Shown one piece after another: positions 30,146 to 36,853 of a stretch of 64,000 nucleotides of DNA. The translations under genes were made by a program, and so were the position numbers. The stretch lies in assembly GCA_017433375.1 (NCBI GenBank), contig JAFRHG010000019.1:56637-120636 (forward strand). The letters are read 5' to 3'. Numbering within the stretch: the first letter of the stretch is position 1; every line of letters begins with the position of its first letter. Source of the stretch: Bacillota bacterium. Its GTDB lineage: Bacteria > Bacillota > Clostridia > Peptostreptococcales > Anaerovoracaceae. Below the pieces are notes generated by a model. That model saw only the letters and a list, made by a program, of their open reading frames with translations. It did not search any database and had not been told where the DNA came from.

Positions 30146-30148
30146 CCA

Positions 30149-30176
30149 TTGACATGACAACAGAAAAAGATATAAT
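30149..30176 (+). promoter_or_regulatory. Consensus sigma-A promoter of the coiled-coil gene
   Basis: TTGACA (30149-30154), a 16-bp spacer and TATAAT (30171-30176), placed just after the AT-rich hairpin and 67 bases before ATG 30243. Confidence 0.75.
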
Positions 30177-30242
30177 AATAGGCACCGGGATAATCATTTG
30201 AAAAAAGGGTATTTGAAACAAGGGATCAAAGGGAGAGTTGTC

Positions 30243-30788
30243 ATGCTAGATACGAAAGACAAAGAATGGATAACGGAATTAGTCGGCAAGCTGTCCGGCG
30301 AGATCCAGCAGGTCGATCAGCGGCTTACGGAGACAAAAGCCGAGTTGCTCGACGAAATCCGTGGAGTGGATGAAAGACTCACAGATACGAGAATCGAACT
30401 GCTCGGCGAGATCCAGCAGGTCGATCAGCGGCTTACGGAGACAAAAGCCGAGTTGCTCGACGAAATCCGTGGAGTGGATGAAAGACTCACAGATACGAGA
30501 ATCGAACTGCTCGGCGAAATCCGTGGAGTGGATGAAAGACTCACAAACACGAGAACCGAGCTGCTCGACGAAGTCCATGGGGTCGAGACCAGGCTCACGC
30601 TGGCGATGGAGAACAAGTACGATCACTATTATAAGCTGATCAGTGAATACGTTCCGTCTGCCGGACGCTCCTATGAGCGGCTGGAACAGGAACAGCAGCG
30701 GCAGGATCAGGATATTCGTCTTCTGCAAAAGCGAACGGAGGACAGCAACAGGCGGATCGACACACTCGAGCGGATAGTTCTCTCATGA
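30243..30788 (+). CDS. Small coiled-coil protein with 18-residue tandem repeats
   Basis: 181 residues. I chose ATG 30243 because a GGGAGAG site lies just upstream; the in-frame TTG at 30198 has none. Residues about 18-125 are six 18-residue units (GEIQQVDQRLTETKAELL, DEIRGVDERLTDTRIELL and variants) predicting a long parallel coiled coil, followed by a central region (NKYDHYYKLISEYVPSAGRSYERLEQ) and a second short helix to the end. No signal peptide or membrane segment, so cytoplasmic. It resembles the general class of small coiled-coil proteins of Firmicutes, sometimes in defence or phage-linked settings, but no specific function can be assigned. Confidence 0.75.
   Translation: MLDTKDKEWITELVGKLSGEIQQVDQRLTETKAELLDEIRGVDERLTDTRIELLGEIQQVDQRLTETKAELLDEIRGVDERLTDTRIELLGEIRGVDERLTNTRTELLDEVHGVETRLTLAMENKYDHYYKLISEYVPSAGRSYERLEQEQQRQDQDIRLLQKRTEDSNRRIDTLERIVLS
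30297..30512 (+). repeat. Perfect 108-bp tandem duplication inside the coiled-coil gene
   Basis: 30297-30404 and 30405-30512 are identical base for base, encoding two 36-residue units (each two 18-residue heptad-like repeats); a third, diverged half-unit follows. Exact identity at all codon positions points to a recent or continuing expansion. Confidence 0.9.
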
Positions 30789-30815
30789 GCGGATAGTCCT
30801 TTCTTGAAAAAATGA

Positions 30816-30844
30816 TTGACGAAAGGGTATCTGCGGAGTATGAT
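30816..30844 (+). promoter_or_regulatory. Sigma-A promoter of the T-box leader
   Basis: TTGACG (30816-30821), a 17-bp spacer and TATGAT (30839-30844). Transcription would begin near 30851 and run into the T-box. Confidence 0.75.
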
Positions 30845-30884
30845 GTTTTCGTAATTGAATAAGGAAAAGGCTGTGAAGGGAAAG

Positions 30885-31197
30885 AGTAACGTTCAGGATG
30901 CCAGACAGAGAGTTGCCGGACGGTGAGAGGCGCATGGATACTGGAGGCGAATACATCCCGGAGCTGCGGCCTGAACATCCGGGTTCTCCCGCTGGGAGAG
31001 AAGGGATCAGTAGGGTACGACGGGAGCGCCCGTGACAGCGCAGGGGTATCTCGCCGGGAGGACCCGCCAGCGGAGCGATCCGCCGGGGCAGGAAAGGCCG
31101 GACGACGTACCTGACGAGGCTTTCTTCGTGAGGGGAAAGTAAACTGAGGTGGTACCGCGGATCATTCCGCCCTCTGTGATTTCAGGGGGCGGTTTTC
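30885..31197 (+). ncRNA. T-box riboswitch, specifier probably UAC (tyrosine)
   Basis: Hallmarks in order: AGAGAG (30907-30912), GGTGAGAGG (30922-30930), GAA-TAC-A followed by a GGAGC element (30949-30964), AGTAGGG (31009-31015), the T-box core GAGGTGGTACCGCGG (31147-31161) and an intrinsic terminator (31168-31197). A perfect 7-bp base helix, GTTCAGG with CCTGAAC, can close stem I. In T-boxes the specifier codon follows GAA and precedes A, which gives UAC (30952-30954), tyrosine. A second GAA followed by CAU and C (30973-30978) is a weaker alternative. Uncharged tRNA would stabilise the antiterminator and switch on the downstream transporter. Confidence 0.9.
31168..31197 (+). terminator. T-box intrinsic terminator
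   Basis: CCGCCCTCTG (31168-31177) pairs with CAGGGGGCGG (31184-31193), with one G-U pair, followed by TTTT. It is the off-state structure of the T-box. Confidence 0.85.
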
Positions 31198-31245
31198 TAT
31201 AGCAGACACGGCCCCAGACAGTACAGATCAAGGAGGTCAACAAAA

Positions 31246-32829
31246 ATGAGTGTAAAAGTACTTAGCGTCATCATGCTGGTGATCTTTTTCATCATCATGA
31301 TCGGCGTGGGAATCCGGACAAGAAAAAAGGCCCGTTCCGTGGCCGGCTTCGTGCTGGGAAGCCGGCAGGTGGGACCGTGGATCACGGCGTTCGCTTTCGG
31401 AACGTCCTACTTCTCCGCGGTCATCTTCGTGGGATACGCGGGCCAGTTCGGCTGGAACTTCGGCCTGGCATCCACATGGGCCGGCCTGGGCAATGCCTTC
31501 ATCGGATCCCTTCTGGCCTGGAACATCCTGGGGCGCAGAACGAGAATCATGACCCAGCACCTGGACGCGAAAACCATGCCCGACTTCTTCGGCAAGCGGT
31601 TTGAATCCGTCCCCATGAAGGTGACGGCATCGGTCATCGTGTTCATCTTCCTGATTCCCTACACGGCATCACTGTACAACGGTCTGTCCTCGCTGTTCGG
31701 CCTGGTCTTCGACATTCCCTACTGGGTGGTCATCGCCCTCATGGCGGTGCTCACCGGATTCTACGTGGTTTTCGGCGGATACATGGCCACGGCCATCAAC
31801 GATTTCATCCAGGGCATCATCATGCTCTTCGGCATCTGCGCGGTCATCGGCGCCGTGCTGGTTGCCAACGGAGGACTGGTTTCCTCCATGCAGAAGCTGT
31901 CGGAGGTCGAGGCAGAGGGCTGGAACGGCGGCGCCTTTACATCCTTCCTGGGACCTGATCCCCTGGCACTGCTCTTCGTTGTGCTCCTGACATCTCTGGG
32001 CACCTGGGGGCTGCCTCAGATGGTCAACAAGTTCTACGCCATCAAGAGCGAGGACGACATCCACAAGGGCACGATCATCTCCACGTTCTTCGCCTTGGTG
32101 GTCGCCGGCGGATGTTACTTCCTGGGCGGCTTCGGGCGGCTCTACGGGGACAAGATCGCCTACCAGTCCGACGGCGTCACGCCGCTCTTCGACACGATCA
32201 TTCCCTCCATGCTGTCCACCATGCCGGCCATCGTCATCGCCATCGTCATCGTGCTGGTGCTCTCAGCGTCCATGTCGACCCTGTCGTCCCTGGTGCTGAC
32301 CTCCAGTTCCACATTTACGCTGGACGTGATCCAGCCGGCCAGCGGCAACAAGTTAAACGAATTCAAACAGGTCCGGATCATGCGGATCTTCATCCTGTTT
32401 TTCATTCTGGTGTCTGCGGTGATCGCCGTGGTCAAGGACGCCCATCCGGAATTCACCTTCATCGCCCAGATGATGGGTGTGTCCTGGGGCGCGCTGGCCG
32501 GCGCCTTCCTGGCTCCGTTCCTCTACGGGCTATACTGGAAGGGCGTGAGCAGGGCGGCCTGCTACACCTGCTTCGTCTGGGGCTGCGGCTTGATGATCGT
32601 TCAGATGATCGTCTCCTTTGCCGCTATCGACGTCACCGCCTGGGGACCCGTTCTGGGATACATTTTCGCCTCCTCGGTCCGCTCCGGCGTGATCGCCATG
32701 GTGGGATCCCTCATCATCGTGCCCCTGGTGAGCGTGTTCACGGCCAGGCAGGAGAAGAAATCCCTGGACGATATGTTCTCCTGTTACGACGTCCGCGTTT
32801 CCGTGGCCAGAACGGAGGCCCTGGACTAA
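31246..32829 (+). CDS. Sodium:solute symporter (SSS family), probably for tyrosine or a related amino acid
   Basis: 527 residues, about 13 predicted membrane helices, start ATG 31246 after AAGGAGGT. Family features include the N-terminal helix followed by RTRKKARSVAGFVLGSRQVGPW, then FGTSYFSAVIFVGYAGQ and the GGYMATAINDFIQGIIML segment typical of SSS proteins. It couples inward sodium flow to uptake of an organic solute across the membrane. The gene lies directly behind a T-box whose specifier reads as UAC, so it should be induced when tyrosyl-tRNA is uncharged; from that I infer tyrosine or aromatic amino-acid uptake. SSS proteins also carry proline, pantothenate and sugars, so substrate rests on the leader, not on the protein. 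Confidence 0.85.
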   Translation: MSVKVLSVIMLVIFFIIMIGVGIRTRKKARSVAGFVLGSRQVGPWITAFAFGTSYFSAVIFVGYAGQFGWNFGLASTWAGLGNAFIGSLLAWNILGRRTRIMTQHLDAKTMPDFFGKRFESVPMKVTASVIVFIFLIPYTASLYNGLSSLFGLVFDIPYWVVIALMAVLTGFYVVFGGYMATAINDFIQGIIMLFGICAVIGAVLVANGGLVSSMQKLSEVEAEGWNGGAFTSFLGPDPLALLFVVLLTSLGTWGLPQMVNKFYAIKSEDDIHKGTIISTFFALVVAGGCYFLGGFGRLYGDKIAYQSDGVTPLFDTIIPSMLSTMPAIVIAIVIVLVLSASMSTLSSLVLTSSSTFTLDVIQPASGNKLNEFKQVRIMRIFILFFILVSAVIAVVKDAHPEFTFIAQMMGVSWGALAGAFLAPFLYGLYWKGVSRAACYTCFVWGCGLMIVQMIVSFAAIDVTAWGPVLGYIFASSVRSGVIAMVGSLIIVPLVSVFTARQEKKSLDDMFSCYDVRVSVARTEALD

Positions 32830-32872
32830 GGCCGGCGGACAAAGGCAACCCCATGCATGGGAAGGCAATCCT

Positions 32873-33991
32873 ATGGGCAAGCGAACAGCAAAAACAATTC
32901 TCATAGCGCTGGTGCTCGGGCTGACCGTTGCCTTTGCGGGAGGCTGCGGAGGCCAGGATGATGCCGGCAGCGGACAGGCGCCCCAGGAAAACGGCGGGGC
33001 GTCCTCTTCGGGCGGGCTGACCGGCCCTGCTTCCGAGGCGGACATCCGGCGGATCCACAACGGCTACGGCACCATCTTTGTGTCGGGAAAACGCATCGAG
33101 CATCCGGCGGACACCTCCACCAGCAAGGTGGTGGACTGGCGCCGGGAGCCGGCGGCCCGGGCGGAGAAGGGCCTGAAGGTCCGGGTGAGCGACGGCATCG
33201 TCTACAGTGTAAGCCGCTATACCGACGGCCGCAACGAGGGCGAGCCCCTGAACCTTCATATGATCCTGAAGCAGAACTCGGAATGGAGAGGGGAGGAGCC
33301 GGTGGTGCTCTTTGTGCCCGGCGGAGGTTTTCTGAGCTGCCGCATCGAGCACAAGTATGAAAACGTGCACCGCTACCTGATCCAGCGGGGCTTTGCCGTG
33401 GCTGTCATGGAGTATCATGTCGTAGGACAGGGAAGGTATATGGATGCGGCCCGGGATGTGCGGGACGCCATCAACTGGCTGAAGGAAAACGGGGGCCAGT
33501 ACGGGCTGAAGACGGATAAGATCTTCCTCATCGGCAACTCCGGAGGCGGTTATCTGGCGGCCCTGGCTGCCTGCGAAGATCCTTCGGACATCGCCTGCGT
33601 GGTCAATTTCTACGGCCTCTGCGACATCATCAACACCAAGGCGGACTACGACGATGCGGCCGTCGCCGCCCAGCATCAGCCCAACAGCTCTGACAGCCAG
33701 TTCGTCAACGGCGTCTACAGCGGCAAATCTCTGACCGATGACCCGGAGGAAGCGGAGAAGGCAGATCCCATCCACTACGTGGACGGGGACGAACCGCCCT
33801 TTCTGCATTTTCACGGGGACCAGGACCTGTGGGTCTCCCCGTCCCAGACCCTTCATCTTCATAATGCGCTTCTCGCCGCCGATGAACCCTCCACCCGCTA
33901 TGTGGTGAAAGGGGAGGGCCATGGATCGGCCGGTTTCCGGACAGAAAAAGCCCTTGATATTGCTGTACGTTTTATGGAACAATACCGATAA
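32873..33991 (+). CDS. Lipoprotein alpha/beta-hydrolase (acetyl-esterase/BD-FAE type)
   Basis: 372 residues. The N-terminus MGKRTAKTILIALVLG...FAGGC is a lipoprotein signal with C25 as lipid-attachment site, followed by a flexible Gly/Ser/Gln linker. The hydrolase fold has the oxyanion segment VPGGGF, the nucleophile elbow GNSGGGY, an acid in HGDQDLWV and the histidine in GEGHGSAGF. It would sit on the outer face of the membrane and remove acyl groups from carbohydrate or small esters. It follows the symporter by 43 bases and may be read through from the T-box unit, though this is inference. Substrate unknown. The hydrolase family is clear. Confidence 0.82.
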   Translation: MGKRTAKTILIALVLGLTVAFAGGCGGQDDAGSGQAPQENGGASSSGGLTGPASEADIRRIHNGYGTIFVSGKRIEHPADTSTSKVVDWRREPAARAEKGLKVRVSDGIVYSVSRYTDGRNEGEPLNLHMILKQNSEWRGEEPVVLFVPGGGFLSCRIEHKYENVHRYLIQRGFAVAVMEYHVVGQGRYMDAARDVRDAINWLKENGGQYGLKTDKIFLIGNSGGGYLAALAACEDPSDIACVVNFYGLCDIINTKADYDDAAVAAQHQPNSSDSQFVNGVYSGKSLTDDPEEAEKADPIHYVDGDEPPFLHFHGDQDLWVSPSQTLHLHNALLAADEPSTRYVVKGEGHGSAGFRTEKALDIAVRFMEQYR

Positions 33992-33994
33992 ATG

Positions 33995-34009
33995 TGGTAT
34001 AATATACCA
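33995..34009 (+). promoter_or_regulatory. Extended -10 promoter buried in a perfect palindrome
   Basis: tggtata-a-tatacca is a perfect 7-1-7 palindrome that contains TGGTATAAT, an extended -10 box (TATAAT at 33998-34003), 55 bases before the L,D-transpeptidase start. The -35 is poor, as usual for extended -10 promoters. A dimeric regulator bound here would block polymerase directly. Confidence 0.5.
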
Positions 34010-34063
34010 TAACTAATGCATCAGCGCACGAAAACACCGACGAAAAAGGAGGTTAACGGGACT

Positions 34064-35821
34064 ATGAAAAAATGGATAGCATGGATGCTTGCCCTTTGCA
34101 TGGTCGTGACCATGACGCCGGCGTTCGCCTTTGCAGCGGACAGCCCGGCTGCTCCGGAACAGGACCAGGTTCAGCAGGAGCAGGCAACCGATGAGGAAAC
34201 GCCCGCGGAGCAGCCGGATGAGGTGAGCCTGCAGGGCGCGGAACAGAAAAACGCGGAAGAACCCCAGGTTGGGATTCAGGAGGAGCCCCAGGTTGAGATC
34301 CAGGAGAAACCGGCTAACGGTTGGAGTCAAGACGGGGACTACTGGATGTACTATAAGGATGACGGCTATGTCACATCCAACTGGCTCCAGCTAGATGCGG
34401 GTAAGTATTACTTTGATGCGAGTTCCCACATGGTTCAGGGCATCCAGCAGATCAATTCCGCAACGTACTTCTTCGACAATTCGGCAACCGACCCGACCAC
34501 CACGACGGCCGGACAGATGAAGACCGGCTGGCAGACCGTAAGCGGCAACAAGTACTACTTCAACACATCCACGGGAGCCGCGACGACGGGCCTGGCGTGG
34601 ATCGACAACAACAGGTACTATTTCGCCACAAACGGCGTCATGCAGACCGGCTGGGTACGGATCGGCAGCGGCACTTACTTCTTCAATACGTCAAACGGCG
34701 TCATGATGACCGGCTGGCAGTGGATCAACGGAGCGAAGTACTACTTTGATCCCGGCAGCGGCGCCATGGTCACCGGATGGCTGAACTGGGGCGGTGAGAT
34801 CTACTACCTGAACCCGGCCAACGGCATCATGGTCACCGGCTGGTGGACCATCGACGGCAAGAAGCATTACTTCTCCGCCCAGGGTGATATGCAGCATTCC
34901 GGCTGGATCACCATCAACGGACACAAGTACTACTTTGACAAGAAGACCGGGAACATGAAGACCGGCTGGATGAAGCTGAACAAGAAAAAATACTACTTCC
35001 ATAACAATGGGATCATGGCGGTCGGCTTCACGAAGGTGAGCGGCAAGACCTACTACTTCAGCGGCAGCGGCGTCATGCAGACCAAGTGGAAGAAGATCAA
35101 CGGCAAGAAGTATTACTTCAACAAGAAGTCCGGCGTGATGAAGACCGGATGGATGTCCCTCAGCGGCCAGAAGTATTACTTCTTCTCCAACGGTGTCATG
35201 GCCACAGGCCTGCAGAAGATTTCCGGCAAACTCTACTATTTCAAGAAAAACGGCAGAGCGTACAAGAAGGGCTGGTTCAAGGGAACCGATAAGAAGAAAC
35301 GCTACAGTTACGGCAAGGGCAGGATTGCCTTTGGAACGGTAAAGATCAACGGCGAATGGTATCAGTTCGACACCCACAACGGTGCGCTGCTCAAGGACCT
35401 GGGCGATGAGACCGACCGGGCCATCGCGTCCAAGAAGAGCTCCACCAGGTATCTGGTCGCCGTGAACCGCTCCCGCCACATCGTCAAGATCTACACCGGC
35501 AAGAAGAACAACTGGAAGGTGAACAGAACCTTCTCCTGCGCCGTGGGATCATCCTCGACGCCTACGCCCAGAGGCGACTACACCGTCGGCTCCAAGGGAC
35601 AGTACTTCGACACCGGCAAGGTCCGCTGCTGGTACTACACCACGATCAGCGGCAGGTATCGCTTCCACAGCGTTCTGTACGAGAGAGATACCCAGCCGAC
35701 GAAGATCTATGACGGCCGGACCGGCGGGAACATCACCGACGGATGCGTCCGACTGACGCTGACCAACGCCAAGTGGATCTATAACAACGTTCCCTCCGGC
35801 ACGAAGATCGCCATTCTGTAA
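34064..35821 (+). CDS. Secreted L,D-transpeptidase with choline/glucan-binding-type repeats
   Basis: 585 residues. I chose ATG 34064 (AAGGAGG 10 bases upstream, and it starts exactly at MKKWIAWML); the earlier in-frame ATG at 34016 lacks a site. Signal peptide 1-25 (AFAFAA), then an acidic linker to about 85. Residues about 88-430 are 15-16 aromatic repeats of the W-x-x-I-x-G-x-x-Y-Y-F...G-x-M-x-T-G-W kind known to bind cell-wall polymers. Residues about 460-585 form a YkuD domain: FHSVL, then ITDGCVRL with the catalytic cysteine, ending VPSGTKIAIL. It would make 3-3 peptidoglycan cross-links or attach proteins to the wall. The histidine motif reads FHS instead of the usual HG. Repeats increasingly lysine-rich towards the C-terminus. 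Confidence 0.88.
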   Translation: MKKWIAWMLALCMVVTMTPAFAFAADSPAAPEQDQVQQEQATDEETPAEQPDEVSLQGAEQKNAEEPQVGIQEEPQVEIQEKPANGWSQDGDYWMYYKDDGYVTSNWLQLDAGKYYFDASSHMVQGIQQINSATYFFDNSATDPTTTTAGQMKTGWQTVSGNKYYFNTSTGAATTGLAWIDNNRYYFATNGVMQTGWVRIGSGTYFFNTSNGVMMTGWQWINGAKYYFDPGSGAMVTGWLNWGGEIYYLNPANGIMVTGWWTIDGKKHYFSAQGDMQHSGWITINGHKYYFDKKTGNMKTGWMKLNKKKYYFHNNGIMAVGFTKVSGKTYYFSGSGVMQTKWKKINGKKYYFNKKSGVMKTGWMSLSGQKYYFFSNGVMATGLQKISGKLYYFKKNGRAYKKGWFKGTDKKKRYSYGKGRIAFGTVKINGEWYQFDTHNGALLKDLGDETDRAIASKKSSTRYLVAVNRSRHIVKIYTGKKNNWKVNRTFSCAVGSSSTPTPRGDYTVGSKGQYFDTGKVRCWYYTTISGRYRFHSVLYERDTQPTKIYDGRTGGNITDGCVRLTLTNAKWIYNNVPSGTKIAIL

Positions 35822-35853
35822 GGGAACCGTCGAATCGGAAATAAAAAAATTGC

Positions 35854-35884
35854 AGGGCAGCTGCGCGTTACGCGCGGCTGTCCT
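35854..35884. terminator. GC-rich hairpin between the transpeptidase and bacteriocin-export genes
   Basis: A 13-bp stem with two G-U pairs (35854-35866 with 35872-35884, loop gttac). On the plus strand no T-run follows; the A-run lies upstream, so the best intrinsic-terminator shape is for minus-strand transcripts. A second small stem (cccgca with tgcggg, 35894-35920) follows. Role uncertain. Confidence 0.35.
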
Positions 35885-35946
35885 TGTACAGGGACCCGCA
35901 TCAGGCGCCAGTCCTGCGGGGAACAGCTGGGAAGAGTAACCGAGCC

Positions 35947-36396
35947 ATGAGCAACGCGGAAGTGAACGAGAGGACGGAACTGTATACGAAGCGGAGCATG
36001 GAGGACCTGTCCTCCCCCGACCAGCTGAGAGACCACCTGAAGGTCACCGGGGTGCCGGTCTGGATCATCATGATCGCCATCCTGGTTTTGCTTTTGGGTC
36101 TTTTTGCGTGGAGCGCTTTCGCTACCCTGACCAGCTACACCTCGGCAAATGGTACGGTGCAGGGCGTCGTCATGGCGGGCACCCTGCAGGGTGAGGCCCT
36201 GGAGAAGAGCACGCTGGAGGGGACCGGCGATAAGATGGTCTGTCTGATCGGAGATATGGAAACGGTGCTGACCGTCAGCGGAACGGACGCGGAAGGAAAC
36301 CGGATCGCCGTCGGGCCGGTGCCTCTGCCGGACGGCAGCTATGATGTGCGGATCGGGTTCCGGCAGGCAAAGGCAATCGAGTTATTACTGAACTGA
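35947..36396 (+). CDS. NHLM-type bacteriocin secretion protein (short HlyD-like membrane-fusion protein)
   Basis: 149 residues, start ATG 35947. The N-terminal motif YTKRSMEDLSSPDQLRDHLKVT is the signature of the HlyD-family partner of NHLM bacteriocin exporters (arrangement RKxxLExLSSPEQL in the family), followed by a single membrane helix (WIIMIAILVLLLGLFAW) and a short external part (GTVQGVVMAGTLQG). Normal members are often 250-430 residues, so this is either the short clostridial form or a shortened gene. Its partner ABC transporter next door is broken, so export activity is unlikely unless another copy exists. No precursor-peptide gene is visible. Confidence 0.65.
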   Translation: MSNAEVNERTELYTKRSMEDLSSPDQLRDHLKVTGVPVWIIMIAILVLLLGLFAWSAFATLTSYTSANGTVQGVVMAGTLQGEALEKSTLEGTGDKMVCLIGDMETVLTVSGTDAEGNRIAVGPVPLPDGSYDVRIGFRQAKAIELLLN

Positions 36397-36429
36397 CCGG
36401 ACCGGCCCGGCCGGGCGGACGAGGTGCGT

Positions 36430-36812
36430 ATGGGCAAGGTAGCGAAAATCCCCGTGATCATGCAGATGGAGGAACTGGAATGCGGTGCCGCCAGTCTTGC
36501 TATGATTCTCGCCTCCTTCGGCCGGTGGGAACCCCTGGAGCAGGTACGCGTTTCCTGCGGGGTTTCCCGGGACGGGTCCAACGCGAAAAACATCCTGCAG
36601 GCCGCCAGAAACTACGGACTGAAGGCGGATGCCTACCGCCTGGAAGCGGAGGAGATCCGCCAGATGGGTCTGACGCCCTGCATTATCCACTGGGAATTCA
36701 GGCACTTCGCCTGGTCATGGACGAGGGACGGATCGCAGAGGAAGGAACATACGATGAGCTCATTGCGCGGGGTGGCCTGTTCGCAGAACTGGTGGAACGG
36801 CAGCGCATCTGA
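36430..36812 (+). pseudogene. NHLM bacteriocin ABC transporter, internally deleted remnant
   Basis: Two ends of one gene remain. From 36430 the frame encodes the start of a C39 peptidase domain: MQMEELECGAASLAMILASFG with the catalytic cysteine, CGVSRDGSNAKN, then TPCIIHWEFRHF with the catalytic histidine. Directly after, in the +2 frame and ending at 36812, comes VMDEGRIAEEGTYDELIARG and then GLFAELVERQRI, the extreme C-terminus of an ABC-exporter ATPase. The membrane domain, Walker A, signature and Walker B (roughly 550 residues) are gone and the join, between about 36690 and 36711, is out of frame. The intact protein would cut leader peptides from a ribosomal peptide precursor and export it. 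Confidence 0.85.
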
Positions 36813-36853
36813 ATTTGACATATTAACTATTACGGTTAAACCGGAGACAGGCA

